Origin: Pyrenophora tritici-repentis | Taxonomy: Eukaryota; Ascomycota; Dothideomycetes; Pleosporales; Pleosporaceae | NCBI RefSeq assembly: GCF_003171515.1 | Contig: NC_089399.1 | Span: forward strand, 3,534,001 to 3,598,000 | Direction: 5' to 3' | DNA length: 64,000 nucleotides | Notes under the pieces: model-generated | Told to the model about the DNA's origin: nothing | What the model saw: the letters and a program-made list of their open reading frames with translations, nothing else | The model's database searches: none | Position numbers and translations under genes: made by a program | Shown here: in pieces, positions 1 through 8,424 of the stretch | Position numbering within the stretch: position 1 is the stretch's first letter | Layout of the letters: every line of letters begins with the position of its first letter

Positions 1-356
1 TGTTTGAGCTGTTGGATTGCACGATCTGCCTTAGATTCTTCGTTGATGACTCCGAATTGCTGTCTAAGCTTGTCTTTGAAGGTTGGATGGTCTTCAAACA
101 TTCGTTCAATATCGTCGTCGTCATCGTTGTCGTCCGTGTATTTGTTGAGGTAAGGCTTGATCCAGGTGGCGGCAGTTCCTCGCATGTAACTTGCCATGAG
201 CAGTCCACGATCAGTAGGGTCGACCTTCTCATCTTCAAACCTGAAGAAGAGATCGAACTGGAGAATCCAGTCTTCGAGCTTGTGTCGATCGCCGTGAAAT
301 AGATCGGGTCTGGCCACCTTGGTGCGGCTTGACGAAGTTTCGTTAGGTGTGTTCAT
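1..356 (-). pseudogene. Ty3/gypsy gag, 5' part (runs off left edge, split by MITE)
   Basis: On the minus strand the frame is open from an ATG at 354-356 to the window edge. It gives about 118 residues of an acidic capsid-like Gag with the motif VARPDLFHGDRHKLEDWI followed by a helical stretch, as in fungal Ty3/gypsy Gag. The ATG lies inside the 8-bp target duplication of a MITE. Upstream of the MITE the original frame continues as M-S-D-T-P-M-N, so the true start is near 541 and the MITE splits codon 8. Gag would form the particle that packages the element RNA. Protease, RT and integrase lie outside the window. The family call is from the Gag pattern and the LTR; no search was run. Confidence 0.7.
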
Positions 357-518
357 CACAGTCCGCAACAATCAATTAAGTGGGTCCTAGAAGGTTCAGA
401 TTGGATTGATTGATTACCGCTTTAAGCCTAGTAGTTACCTATAGGAGTTTAAGCCCTACCTAGATAGGTAAGTGGGTCTAGGAGAGTGACCGGATTGAAT
501 TGATTGTTGCGGAGTCTA
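357..518 (-). mobile_element. 162-bp MITE, copy 1 (hAT-like, 8-bp TSD)
   Basis: A non-coding 162-bp element flanked by the perfect duplication GTGTTCAT (349-356 and 519-526). Its ends are imperfect inverted repeats sharing TCCGCAACAATCAATT; the outer five bases differ at three positions between the ends. Its reverse complement reads the same, base for base, as the copies at 6641 and 37906. The 8-bp duplication and TAG/CAC termini fit a hAT-type transposase acting in trans; no autonomous partner is in the window. Confidence 0.9.
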
Positions 519-526
519 GTGTTCAT

Positions 527-735
527 CGGGGTGTCACTCATCTTGAGGGTGTTCAAAGTGTGAAGGTCGTCCGAAGATGATCTTGGGTTGGTTCTCGGGG
601 ATAGAGTGATGCGATGGACACGAGGGTGTATAGCACGATTGGTAGATCGATGTAATATACGGGGAGTTGAGAATCAAGTACTAATCCTTAGATTTCGAAG
701 TTGAACACAATGAACCGTAAGGGCTCATTGCCTAT
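527..735 (-). other. 5' leader of the gypsy element (start of gag to LTR)
   Basis: This stretch lies between the original gag start (about 541) and the inner end of the LTR (736). On the minus strand it should hold the primer-binding site next to the LTR. I could not match that sequence (starting ATAGGCAATGAGCCC) to a tRNA 3' end with confidence. No ORF is supported. Confidence 0.5.
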
Positions 736-866
736 TGTTATATACTAACGAATGTCCTATGTCCTATACGTCCTACGTTGTCCTACACTGTCCCATGCGT
801 GGGACATCGTGGTACATCGTGGGATTCCTTGGGACACACGTGACATGTCCCATGTTGGCGTTCCGC
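736..866 (-). mobile_element. Gypsy LTR, inner part (interrupted by copia)
   Basis: The LTR opens with TGTTA at 736-740 and its far end, TAACA, is found at 6307-6311, giving the usual TG...CA termini. Between 867 and 6162 a complete copia element is inserted. Without the copia and one target-duplication copy the LTR is about 275 bp. The part near 745-850 is rich in short GTCC/GGAC motifs that can pair with each other. Confidence 0.75.
862..866. repeat. Target-site duplication of the copia element (TCCGC), left copy
   Basis: TCCGC precedes the 5' LTR and is repeated directly after the 3' LTR at 6163-6167. Five bp is the usual duplication for Ty1/copia integration, which confirms the element ends. 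Confidence 0.9.
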
Positions 867-1082
867 TGTCAGATAATAGCACTGTTGAAGATGAGAGCGT
901 ACAGACGCTGGGTTAGACTAGCGCGACCCGGCATCTGAGAGAGCCAATCGGATCACAGGAAGGCTTGGCACCCCCCAGGTGTGCCCACAACCGTAGACAG
1001 AACCAACACACAATCAATCATCAATATCATCACCATTATTATCTATTTCATCAGTATTCCAGATGAGAGTGAATATCTGACA
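867..1082 (+). repeat. Copia 5' LTR (216 bp)
   Basis: Direct repeat of 5947-6162, with TGTCAG at the start and CTGACA at the end. It should carry the promoter and polyadenylation signals of the element. No clear TATA box was recognised. Confidence 0.95.
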
Positions 1083-1096
1083 ATTAAGAGTCTCAC
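1083..1096 (+). promoter_or_regulatory. Copia primer-binding site, matches tRNA-Lys(CUU) anticodon arm
   Basis: Directly after the LTR comes ATTAAGAGTCTCAC. Its reverse complement, GTGAGACTCTTAAT, is the anticodon stem-loop of eukaryotic tRNA-Lys(CUU) as I know it: loop CU-CUU-AA followed by U39. The primer would therefore be a 5' half-tRNA ending at position 39. Drosophila copia uses an initiator-Met half-tRNA ending at the same position. The geometry is seen in the sequence; the tRNA identity rests on remembered consensus. Confidence 0.6.
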
Positions 1097-1117
1097 TATC
1101 TTTACCTACCTACCAAA

Positions 1118-2389
1118 ATGACCACATTTACCACCCGCGACGCGACCGTGACTTTACGCGACCAGTCAGACTACACCGGTTGGATGCTACAACTGCAAGC
1201 GCGTTGCATGGCACACAATATTTGGGATAAGATTGACCCAAAGACTACTACTCAGCCCCTCCGGAGGCCTACCGACCTTAGAATCCCAATCCTTGCTGAC
1301 TACCAAGCAGCTTCTGGCATCGAAGAGCCAGGAAGACTTAGCGAACTATCAAACAGCGGACAGAAAGCGTTTAAAGAAGACCTCGAGTACTATCGCATGT
1401 CGATGGAGCAGTACAAAAGCGACCGACACCAATACGAAAAGGAGCAGTCAAGCTTCCAGCACATCATGACCCTGATTCAATCAAGCGTGTCACCGCACCT
1501 ACTACGCACATGCTGTCTCCCAGACAAGACACTTCGCGAGTGGATTATAAACTTGAAGCTTACAGTTGGAGTGAGCGATCGCACCGAGAAGGAGCGAGCT
1601 AGAGAAAGATACCTAGCATCCCTCAAACAAATGAGGACCCCAAATCAATGGGACACGTGGCTGGCGGAATATGACCAAGCCGCCACGGAAGCTGAAGTAT
1701 ACAGCGTACCAGAAGTGTCACAACTTGATGCGATGTCAAAGGACTTTCTGGTGGCCGTCCAGAAAACAGCACCTATCTGGGCCGTAAACTTCCAAGAGAA
1801 CGGACGATGGGCAGCTGGGATGAGCCGAAAGGAGATGATGAATCGGTTCCGAGAGCACATGATGATGCACCATCCCCTTTCTAGATCAGGGAAGCACAAA
1901 GCAGCTATGGCAGCTTACGATGAAAGCACACATGATGATACAACTCTCGCTGGAGGTGCATCCTACCAGCCACTGCGCGGGACGCCGAGCAGTGGGGTCA
2001 CCGCGCCATCTACCAACTTGAATCCGGGGAATACCTCGCAAACAAAGTATCGGGGACGTCCTCGTAAACAACCACAAACCTCACAAGCCATGAGAAAGCC
2101 AGCACAGAAGCGGTCGTCAGCGCAAAGTGAAGGGACTACCTCCGGGCAGAAATGCCCAGCGTGTTATCAATATCATGAACTCAGAGCATGCTACTATGTC
2201 AATCCAGACCTAGCGCCAGAGTGGTGGACACCAAATGAAGCTACAAATGAACTAGTACAGTTTAAATGTAAGAATGACACACAGCTGCAAGGGCTAATCC
2301 GCGGACAATGCAGATCCCGTACACGCACGCCAGCTCTGAAACAATCACATACACCAACGCCGGAGTACTCTCAGTCACCAATCGAATGA
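1118..2389 (+). CDS. gag: Copia Gag polyprotein
   Basis: 423 residues, starting at the first ATG after the primer-binding site (AAAATGACC context). The first 250 residues are the helical Gag region of fungal copia elements (TLRDQSDYTGWMLQLQARC near the start; a WIINLK block and a YLASLKQMR block in the middle). A basic linker (residues about 310-345) leads to a zinc-knuckle-like motif, C-x2-C-x3-H-x4-C, one residue shorter than the retroviral CCHC knuckle. The frame ends at TGA 2387-2389, after which pol continues in the same frame. Gag forms the cytoplasmic particle in which reverse transcription occurs. Confidence 0.9.
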   Translation: MTTFTTRDATVTLRDQSDYTGWMLQLQARCMAHNIWDKIDPKTTTQPLRRPTDLRIPILADYQAASGIEEPGRLSELSNSGQKAFKEDLEYYRMSMEQYKSDRHQYEKEQSSFQHIMTLIQSSVSPHLLRTCCLPDKTLREWIINLKLTVGVSDRTEKERARERYLASLKQMRTPNQWDTWLAEYDQAATEAEVYSVPEVSQLDAMSKDFLVAVQKTAPIWAVNFQENGRWAAGMSRKEMMNRFREHMMMHHPLSRSGKHKAAMAAYDESTHDDTTLAGGASYQPLRGTPSSGVTAPSTNLNPGNTSQTKYRGRPRKQPQTSQAMRKPAQKRSSAQSEGTTSGQKCPACYQYHELRACYYVNPDLAPEWWTPNEATNELVQFKCKNDTQLQGLIRGQCRSRTRTPALKQSHTPTPEYSQSPIE

Positions 2390-2393
2390 CTAG
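2387..2393 (+). promoter_or_regulatory. In-frame TGA between gag and pol in readthrough context TGA-CTAG
   Basis: Gag and pol share one frame and are separated only by this TGA. The following bases CTAG make UGA-CUA-G, a context known to allow ribosomal readthrough in eukaryotes, including fungi. No other stop occurs from 1118 to 5896. Readthrough would make a Gag-Pol fusion as a minor product. A simple nonsense mutation (for example CGA to TGA) is the alternative; that change is not the CpA-type expected from RIP. Confidence 0.6.
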
Positions 2394-5300
2394 AAGGCCG
2401 AAAGATTACGGACGTAGACGCCGCGCTCACTACCATCGCACGGAGTGGGACAGCCGAGCACACGTACCCTCTCGCACGATCATTCATTCTCGATTCAGGA
2501 GCGACGTGCCACATCACAAACAATCCAGATCGGATATACAACTACCGCCCGTCATCATTAGGAGACTACATATGGGCTGGTAGTATAAAGATTTGGATAC
2601 GGGGATACGGGACCACAGACATCACGCTGCAACATCAGCATAGGACAACAAAGCTAGTGCTGCGAGATGTGGCAATCTGCCCAGAGATCGTATGCAATCT
2701 AGTGTCCTTCCGACTGCTACGGCAGAGAGGAATCTGGTGGGATACCAAATCAAACCCAACCAACCTACGAGGACCAGACGATCAAGTTATTGGCAACCTC
2801 TTAGAAAATTTTGGCCAGTGGGTATTAGAGTACAATCCTCTAGCCCAGGCATTTGTCCACACAAAAGCCATCACAGCACGCACGCAGCGAGGACCAAAGA
2901 AGGCCTCAGCGATGCTGTGGCACAAGAGACTCGGCCACCCGGGACCAGCAGCAATCGAGCATCTCGTGCAGCAGTCTGAGGGGGTGCGAGTTCAAGGGGT
3001 GACGACAGTACAATGCGACTCCTGCGGAAGAGCCAAGTCCAAGAGACAGATACGACGCCTACCGCGAACAAACGACGAAGGCCCAGGAGAGCGACTTGCT
3101 ATCGACTTCCATACATACGAAGTCCAGGCGATCACAAAAGAGAAGAGCCAAATGCTCATTACCGATCGTTTCTCAGGCCTCCAATGGGACCTATACTTTA
3201 CCGACAACCGGACAGCCAAGTCTATTATCCGGCTGCTCACAACTTTCTTCTCATTTATGAAGAACCATTACAACATATCCGTTAAGACCATAGAGTCTGA
3301 CAACGAGATCACAACTGTTAAGCCAGATGTCGAGCGATGGCTGGCAACACAGGGCATCAGAGTCGAGCCCTCAGCCCCAGACACACAGGCACAAAACGGT
3401 GGAGCCGAGCGCTCAGGGGGTGTAAACAAGGAGAAGGCACGCGCAATGCGACTTGACGCCAATCTCTCTTGGGAACTGTGGCCAGAAATCACTCGAGCCG
3501 CAGTCTATCTCTACAACAGAACCCCAAACTACAACAATCACTGGAAGACACCATACGAAGTCTTCTTCACACGAGTAGCTTTCAGCAACGGAATAGTCAC
3601 ATCTCTCCGAAAACCAAACCTCACTCATCTCAAGGCATATGGCTGCAAAGCTTTCGCCATGACAGACGACACCCACAGAGGGAAGTCGCGCCTACAACGC
3701 CTCGACCCAAAGGCATGGATCGGATACCTAGTCGGATACCGGTCATCAAACATCTACCGAATCTGGATACCGTCACTCGCCAAAGTGATGAGCACTAGAG
3801 ACGTCGTCTTCGACGAACAGTCAATCTTCGATGGCAAAACCGAAGACCTAATGGACAACCTCATGCACAATACGCTAGAAGAAATCGCGACACACGTGAG
3901 GACCATTGAGCTGCCAACACCAGCGCAGCAACCAGAGACGGAGTCCTTCTATGAGGACAGTCCACCGGAGGAGTCACTCGCTCAGGACAGCGAGGGCGAC
4001 CAGCCAGGATACTACCAAGGGAGAAAAATCCGGGACAGCTACCCGACACCTCCGGCGACACCGCCACCCGCAGCGTTGCTCGCGCGGCTAATGGCAGGAG
4101 CATCGCTAGATGAGAAGGATCGACAAGGAACCCCTAAGACTGCCCCATGGGCAGCAGCGTTCATGGCGGGTACCCAGGCCGGAAAGGTTGGAGAATACAG
4201 AGGAGTAGCTATGGACAAGGCTGCGATTGTGAGAATGCTCGCCAAAGGCTTGAAGCCCCATCGCAGTCAGCTACCACCTCTGCCAACATGCCGAACTAAG
4301 CTTGAGGACCACCCAATGGGAGAACTATTCAAAGAAGCAGAACAGTCCCATCTAGCAAGCCACCATCAAATGAACTCATGGACAGAGTTCCCCATGAAGA
4401 AAATCAAGCAAACAGGACAACAAATCCTGGACTGCATGTGGGTATACACCTACAAACTTGACAAGCATCACCGACTACTCAAGTGCAAGGCACGACTAGT
4501 CGTCCGCGGTGATCAGCAGCGAAACATCACATCGCAAGACACCTACGCGGCAACACTCGCAAGCCGATCGTTCCGAATGCTAACCGCAATTGCGGCAAAG
4601 TACGACCTAGAGCTCAAACAGTACGACGTGGCAAACGCCTTCGTGCATGCGACAATAGACCGAGAAGTATTCATGAGAATGCCACGCGGCCATCAGAAGC
4701 CAGGCACTATACTTAAGCTAAACAAGGCATTGTATGGACTGCGCATATCCCCGCTCCTCTGGCAGAAAGAGTTCACAGGCACTCTCAAAGAACTCGGGTT
4801 CCAGGAAGTACCGCACGAACCCTGCTGTCTCATCAAAGACGGCATCATTATCTTCTTCTACGTGGACGACATCATACTCGCATACCACAAAGACATGGAG
4901 CAATCCGCCCAGCAGGCAATTGCCCGCCTCCAGGACAGATATCTCTTTACTGGGGGAAACGACTTACAATGGTTCCTCGGCGTCGAGATTATCCGAGACC
5001 GAAAGGCGCGGACGATCCAGCTATCGCAGGCGGCCTACGCAGACAAGATCAGCAGACTGGCCGACCGTACCGACATTAGACACGACACGCCGATGGCGAC
5101 TGCCGAACTACTACCAAGAGACGGCCTCGCCTCCCTATCAGAGATCAACAAATACCAGCGCAAGATAGGCTCGCTCCTCTTCGCAGCCGTGACCACCAGA
5201 CCAGACATCGCCTTTGCGACGTCGCGGCTCGCCCGCTTTCTATCCAACCCAGGACCGGAGCACCATGACGCTGCCGACCGAGTCCTCCAATATCTACTAG

Positions 5301-5896
5301 CGACAAAGCACCTCGCGCTACAACTCGGAGGAGGCACTGGACTACAGATAGCCAGCGATGCTTCCTTTGCCGACAATACCCTAGACAGGAAGAGCTCACA
5401 GGGCTACGCGATCAAGCTCTTCAATGGGCTCATCGCATGGAAAGCCAACAAACAAGACACTGTTACAACATCAACGACAGAAGCCGAGCTCCTCGCTCTA
5501 TCTCAAGTAGCCAAGGAAGCTCTATTCCTGTCCCGTCTCCTTAAGGAGCTGAACATCCAGCTTAAGACCCCTGGTATTACCATTCAATGCGACAACAAAC
5601 AGACTATTCGCCTAGTCACCGAGGAGGTCTCAAAGCTTCAAACCAAACTCAGACATATCGACATACACAATCACTGGATCAGACAGGAGGTGTCGACAGG
5701 CCGGATCTCCGTAGAGTACATACCTACCGCGGATATGATCGCCGACGGTCTCACCAAATCGTTGCCACCAAACAAATGGCCAGAATTCCTAGAACAACTA
5801 GGACTAGTCCCCGCTAAGGAAATCCTGGCGAGAAACTCGGCACCGCTAGAAGAAATTCAAGAGAAACTTGAAAATCTCGTGGTAAGCCTTGAGTAG
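2390..5896 (+). CDS. pol: Copia Pol polyprotein (protease, integrase, RT, RNase H)
   Basis: 1,168 codons open from directly after the gag TGA; there is no credible ATG start, which supports expression as a Gag fusion. Visible in order: aspartic protease LDSGATCH (catalytic Asp about residue 35); integrase zinc region with two His and C-x2-C (SCGRAK), then the catalytic core with IDF, SDNE and the downstream Glu; reverse transcriptase with LVVRGDQQ, ALYGL and the YVDD active site (4859-4870); RNase H with ASDAS, STTEAELLAL and the LRHIDI-HNHWIRQ tail. All catalytic motifs appear intact. The GTG-initiated frame at 2657 would lose the protease and is not the real start. Confidence 0.93.
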   Translation, partial: LEGRKITDVDAALTTIARSGTAEHTYPLARSFILDSGATCHITNNPDRIYNYRPSSLGDYIWAGSIKIWIRGYGTTDITLQHQHRTTKLVLRDVAICPEIVCNLVSFRLLRQRGIWWDTKSNPTNLRGPDDQVIGNLLENFGQWVLEYNPLAQAFVHTKAITARTQRGPKKASAMLWHKRLGHPGPAAIEHLVQQSEGVRVQGVTTVQCDSCGRAKSKRQIRRLPRTNDEGPGERLAIDFHTYEVQAITKEKSQMLITDRFSGLQWDLYFTDNRTAKSIIRLLTTFFSFMKNHYNISVKTIESDNEITTVKPDVERWLATQGIRVEPSAPDTQAQNGGAERSGGVNKEKARAMRLDANLSWELWPEITRAAVYLYNRTPNYNNHWKTPYEVFFTRVAFSNGIVTSLRKPNLTHLKAYGCKAFAMTDDTHRGKSRLQRLDPKAWIGYLVGYRSSNIYRIWIPSLAKVMSTRDVVFDEQSIFDGKTEDLMDNLMHNTLEEIATHVRTIELPTPAQQPETESFYEDSPPEESLAQDSEGDQPGYYQGRKIRDSYPTPPATPPPAALLARLMAGASLDEKDRQGTPKTAPWAAAFMAGTQAGKVGEYRGVAMDKAAIVRMLAKGLKPHRSQLPPLPTCRTKLEDHPMGELFKEAEQSHLASHHQMNSWTEFPMKKIKQTGQQILDCMWVYTYKLDKHHRLLKCKARLVVRGDQQRNITSQDTYAATLASRSFRMLTAIAAKYDLELKQYDVANAFVHATIDREVFMRMPRGHQKPGTILKLNKALYGLRISPLLWQKEFTGTLKELGFQEVPHEPCCLIKDGIIIFFYVDDIILAYHKDMEQSAQQAIARLQDRYLFTGGNDLQWFLGVEIIRDRKARTIQLSQAAYADKISRLADRTDIRHDTPMATAELLPRDGLASLSEINKYQRKIGSLLFAAVTTRPDIAFATSRLARFLSNPGPEHHDAADRVLQYLLATKHLALQLGGGTGLQIASDASFADNTLDRKSSQGYAIKLFNGLIAWKANKQDTVTTSTTEAELLALSQVAKEALFLSRLLKELNIQLKTPGITIQCDNKQTIRLVTEEVSKLQTKLRHIDIHNHWIRQEVSTGRISVEYIPTADMIADGLTKSLPPNKWPEFLEQLGLVPAKEILARNSAPLEEIQEKLENLVVSLE

Positions 5897-5937
5897 GACT
5901 AAGTGCCCAGCTTGCAAGCGTGAAGAGCGTCCAAGCT

Positions 5938-5946
5938 GAAGGGGTG
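5938..5946 (+). promoter_or_regulatory. Copia polypurine tract
   Basis: GAAGGGGTG lies directly against the 3' LTR. A short purine run here is the expected primer for plus-strand DNA synthesis. It is short, but the position is exact. Confidence 0.6.
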
Positions 5947-6162
5947 TGTCAGATAATAGCACTGTTGAAGATGAGAGCGTACAGACGCTGGGTTAGACTA
6001 GCGCGACCCGGCATCTGAGAGAGCCAATCGGATCACAGGAAGGCTTGGCACCCCCCAGGTGTGCCCACAACCGTAGACAGAACCAACACACAATCAATCA
6101 TCAATATCATCACCATTATTATCTATTTCATCAGTATTCCAGATGAGAGTGAATATCTGACA
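5947..6162 (+). repeat. Copia 3' LTR (216 bp)
   Basis: Reads as base-for-base identical to 867-1082. It ends CTGACA and is followed by the TCCGC duplication. Confidence 0.95.
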
Positions 6163-6311
6163 TCCGCCAAGCTTTGTGGGATGCGGGGCAGGCTTACGTC
6201 ATTGGTCCTTGTACACCTTTGTACGCCTTTGTCTGAGAAGGGATTCCGACAAGGTCTCCATCCTTCTGCCCTTCATATCTTGCACTGTGTCCTCTCCTTA
6301 GGTTCGTAACA
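6163..6311 (-). mobile_element. Gypsy LTR, outer part (rest of the split LTR)
   Basis: This resumes the gypsy LTR after the copia insertion and ends TTCGTAACA, the partner of TGTTA at 736. It is the outer end of the minus-strand gypsy element. The next five bases, CTGCG (6312-6316), should recur at the far end of the element, outside the window. Confidence 0.75.
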
Positions 6312-7404
6312 CTGCGATGGTTTTGGGACGTATGAGACGCTAGAAGTGCTAGAGTTTTGCTTCGCAAACAACATCGTCCTTTGCCGTCTCCCCTCTTACA
6401 CTTCCTACAAGCTGTAGCCCTGCGACGTCGCAGTATTTGCTCCTTTAAAGGTGGCCTATCGCGAGCAAGCCGAGCGTCTAGAGCGGGGAGGCGTTAATAC
6501 AATTGGCAAAGAACACTTTACCTCCCTGTATAGCCCTGCAAGAGAGAAGGCCTTCACAGCTAAGAACATTATAGCTAGTTTTGCTGTAAGTGATCTGTTT
6601 CTGTTTAATCTAGATAGGGTGCTTAGAAGTATGCTAAAGCTAGACTCCGCAACAATCAATTCAATCCGGTCACTCTCCTAGACCCACTTACCTATCTAGG
6701 TAGGGCTTAAACTCCTATAGGTAACTACTAGGCTTAAAGCGGTAATCAATCAATCCAATCTGAACCTTCTAGGACCCACTTAATTGATTGTTGCGGACTG
6801 TGGCTAAAGCCTCTAGCTGACCTAATTATTCCGAAAGCTAACGAGGTGGATGTTAAGGACTATTAACAGAACGAGGTCCTACTAACACCTATTACGTCGG
6901 TTTTAGCAGAGGGCCTTATGTCGCTTCGAAATCTAATTATTGAGCAGGACGCTGGTGCTCTAGACGAGACAAACAAACGAAACCTACAGACACCTCCACA
7001 AGCTAGCCAAAGCCGCGCAGCTATCTCTCGCAAAGGGATCCCTCTAACAGAATCACATCTAGTTCTTGCTAATAGTTAACAACGAAGCTAAGGTGCGACA
7101 GTCGACTAAGTCGCTAGTACTAGGCAAAGCCAAGGTAATAGGCTACGACGAGCTCGTAGAAGCACGAGTGAAGCGCGTTGAGAAAGAAGCTGCTCAGAAG
7201 GTGAAAGGCAAAGGGAAGCGAGGCTAGAAGCGCACGAGTGCTGCGGCAGAGGATGATGCAGCGGAGCCAAAGACGAAGGCGAAGAGGGTGACCGAAGAGC
7301 CACAGCCACCGATAACGCTAGCGACAACATCGACCGTCGCAGCTGTGGTGGGGATTGAGACTGCACCTGCCCCATGGAGGGCCCCAGTGGCGCGGATGTA
7401 CTAG
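6312..7404 (+). pseudogene. pogo/Fot1-family DDE transposase, C-terminal remnant
   Basis: Reading from 6313 gives CDGFGTYETLEVLEFCF, then CRLPSHTSYKL, REQAERLERGGVNTIGKEHF and TSLYSPAREKAFTAKNIIA, the characteristic end of the DDE domain and C-terminus of fungal pogo/Fot1 (DDE_1) transposases. A lysine-rich tail ends PWRAPVARMY at 7404. The frame is broken: KLQPCDV has become KL-stop-PCDV (CAG to TAG) and GLFPFNP has become DLFLFNL, both RIP-type transitions. A MITE is inserted at 6641-6802. The N-terminal part lies beyond the gypsy element, off the left edge. It cannot encode an active transposase. Confidence 0.85.
6641..6802 (+). mobile_element. 162-bp MITE, copy 2
   Basis: Flanked by a perfect GCTAAAGC duplication (6633-6640 and 6803-6810). 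It interrupts the pogo remnant just after RSMLK, and the transposase reading continues on the other side. It reads as identical to the copies at 357-518 (reverse complement) and 37906-38067. Confidence 0.95.
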
Positions 7405-8424
7405 TGAATCAGGACATGGGATGAAGCTTGTGATAGCCTGGGTAAGACGGCCGTCGTGATCTTGTAGCGGAGCCTCTTGGTACGCCAGCGGAAAGCCGAT
7501 TGTTCTGCTGCGCTTCTTAAGAGTAATAAACGTATGTGCCACTGTAAGGTTCTTATTATCGTGAAACCGCTGTTGCGCCGTCTACTATATCTGTTGCTAT
7601 GCCTTGTGGTGGCTATTCGCGCGGTTCGTGTCCCTCATTGTACGTTACCGTAGCTAAGGCAAGCAACTTTACGTCCGTTCAGTATGTTGGCTTTACGGTT
7701 ACTCGACGCGTCTTACGGATGCTAAGAGTACATATCGCAAGATTTAGGTAGACAAGGCAGCATGCTCACATCAAACAACTAAGGGTGGCAGGCTCGAAAA
7801 TAGGGTAGTCGTGATTGGTAGGCGGAGGTTGCGTGAACGTGGTTCATAGCATGCTGCACATTAATAGTATTTCGTTGTCCGCGTTAGAGCCGCTTGCTGG
7901 CGTTAGACAAATGCATCGCTCAAGATGTTCTAGGTCGTTCTTCACGCTATCGTCGCTGCGTTGCGTTCCGAGCCCCACGATAGTTGGCTAGTGTGTCCTT
8001 GCACGAACTAGCACGCGCTGCACAGACATCTTAACATCCTCTTACCGTAAATGACTGTCCGTAACTTGCGTTTTCTGAACTATTAGATCGCGTCCTTAGG
8101 CAATACCTACTTCTCGGTTCGCAGCACGGTGGCTGTCGCGCGATGATGCGTTGTCAGCCTTGCCCAACCAGCCTTGTCGCGGCGCAGGCGGGCTTCGCCT
8201 CCTGCCCTGGGTATTAGAGATGCAGCCTGCCCCAACAACAAGAAGGCCAGTCTTCCTTACCTCTCATTTAGCAAACCGTTACTCTATACTCGCAAGAAGC
8301 CCAGTAGCTACAATCTCCACGCACTACGCGAGCGAGCCGCCGTGCGCCGTCGATTCCGTCAGCCTGCTTCGAGATTCAAAGACTCGCTTCTACCCCTCGC
8401 GCACACAGACGCATACATAACTCG
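7405..8424. other. Intergenic, repeat-derived, no gene recognised
   Basis: About 1 kb between the pogo remnant and the HET pseudogene. Short frames on both strands show no conserved motif. No second pogo inverted repeat was found by eye. Confidence 0.5.

Larger units (their letters stand above)
867..6162 (+). mobile_element. Complete Ty1/copia LTR retrotransposon
   Basis: A 5,296-bp element with 216-bp LTRs that read as identical, TGTCAG...CTGACA ends, a 5-bp target duplication, a primer-binding site, full-length gag, full-length pol and a polypurine tract. The order protease, integrase, reverse transcriptase, RNase H defines Ty1/copia (Pseudoviridae type). Identical LTRs and open frames point to a recent insertion with no visible RIP. 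It sits inside the LTR of an older gypsy element. The only coding anomaly is one in-frame TGA between gag and pol. Confidence 0.95.

Noticed and set aside
735..938. 67-codon plus-strand ORF
   Set aside because: It lies across the gypsy LTR / copia LTR border and is made of repeat sequence.
2387..2389. RIP as the origin of the gag-pol TGA
   Set aside because: RIP favours CpA to TpA changes; CGA to TGA is a CpG change, and the rest of the element shows no RIP.
2657..5896. Treating 2657 (GTG) as the start of pol
   Set aside because: It would drop the aspartic protease, which lies in the same open frame directly after the gag TGA.
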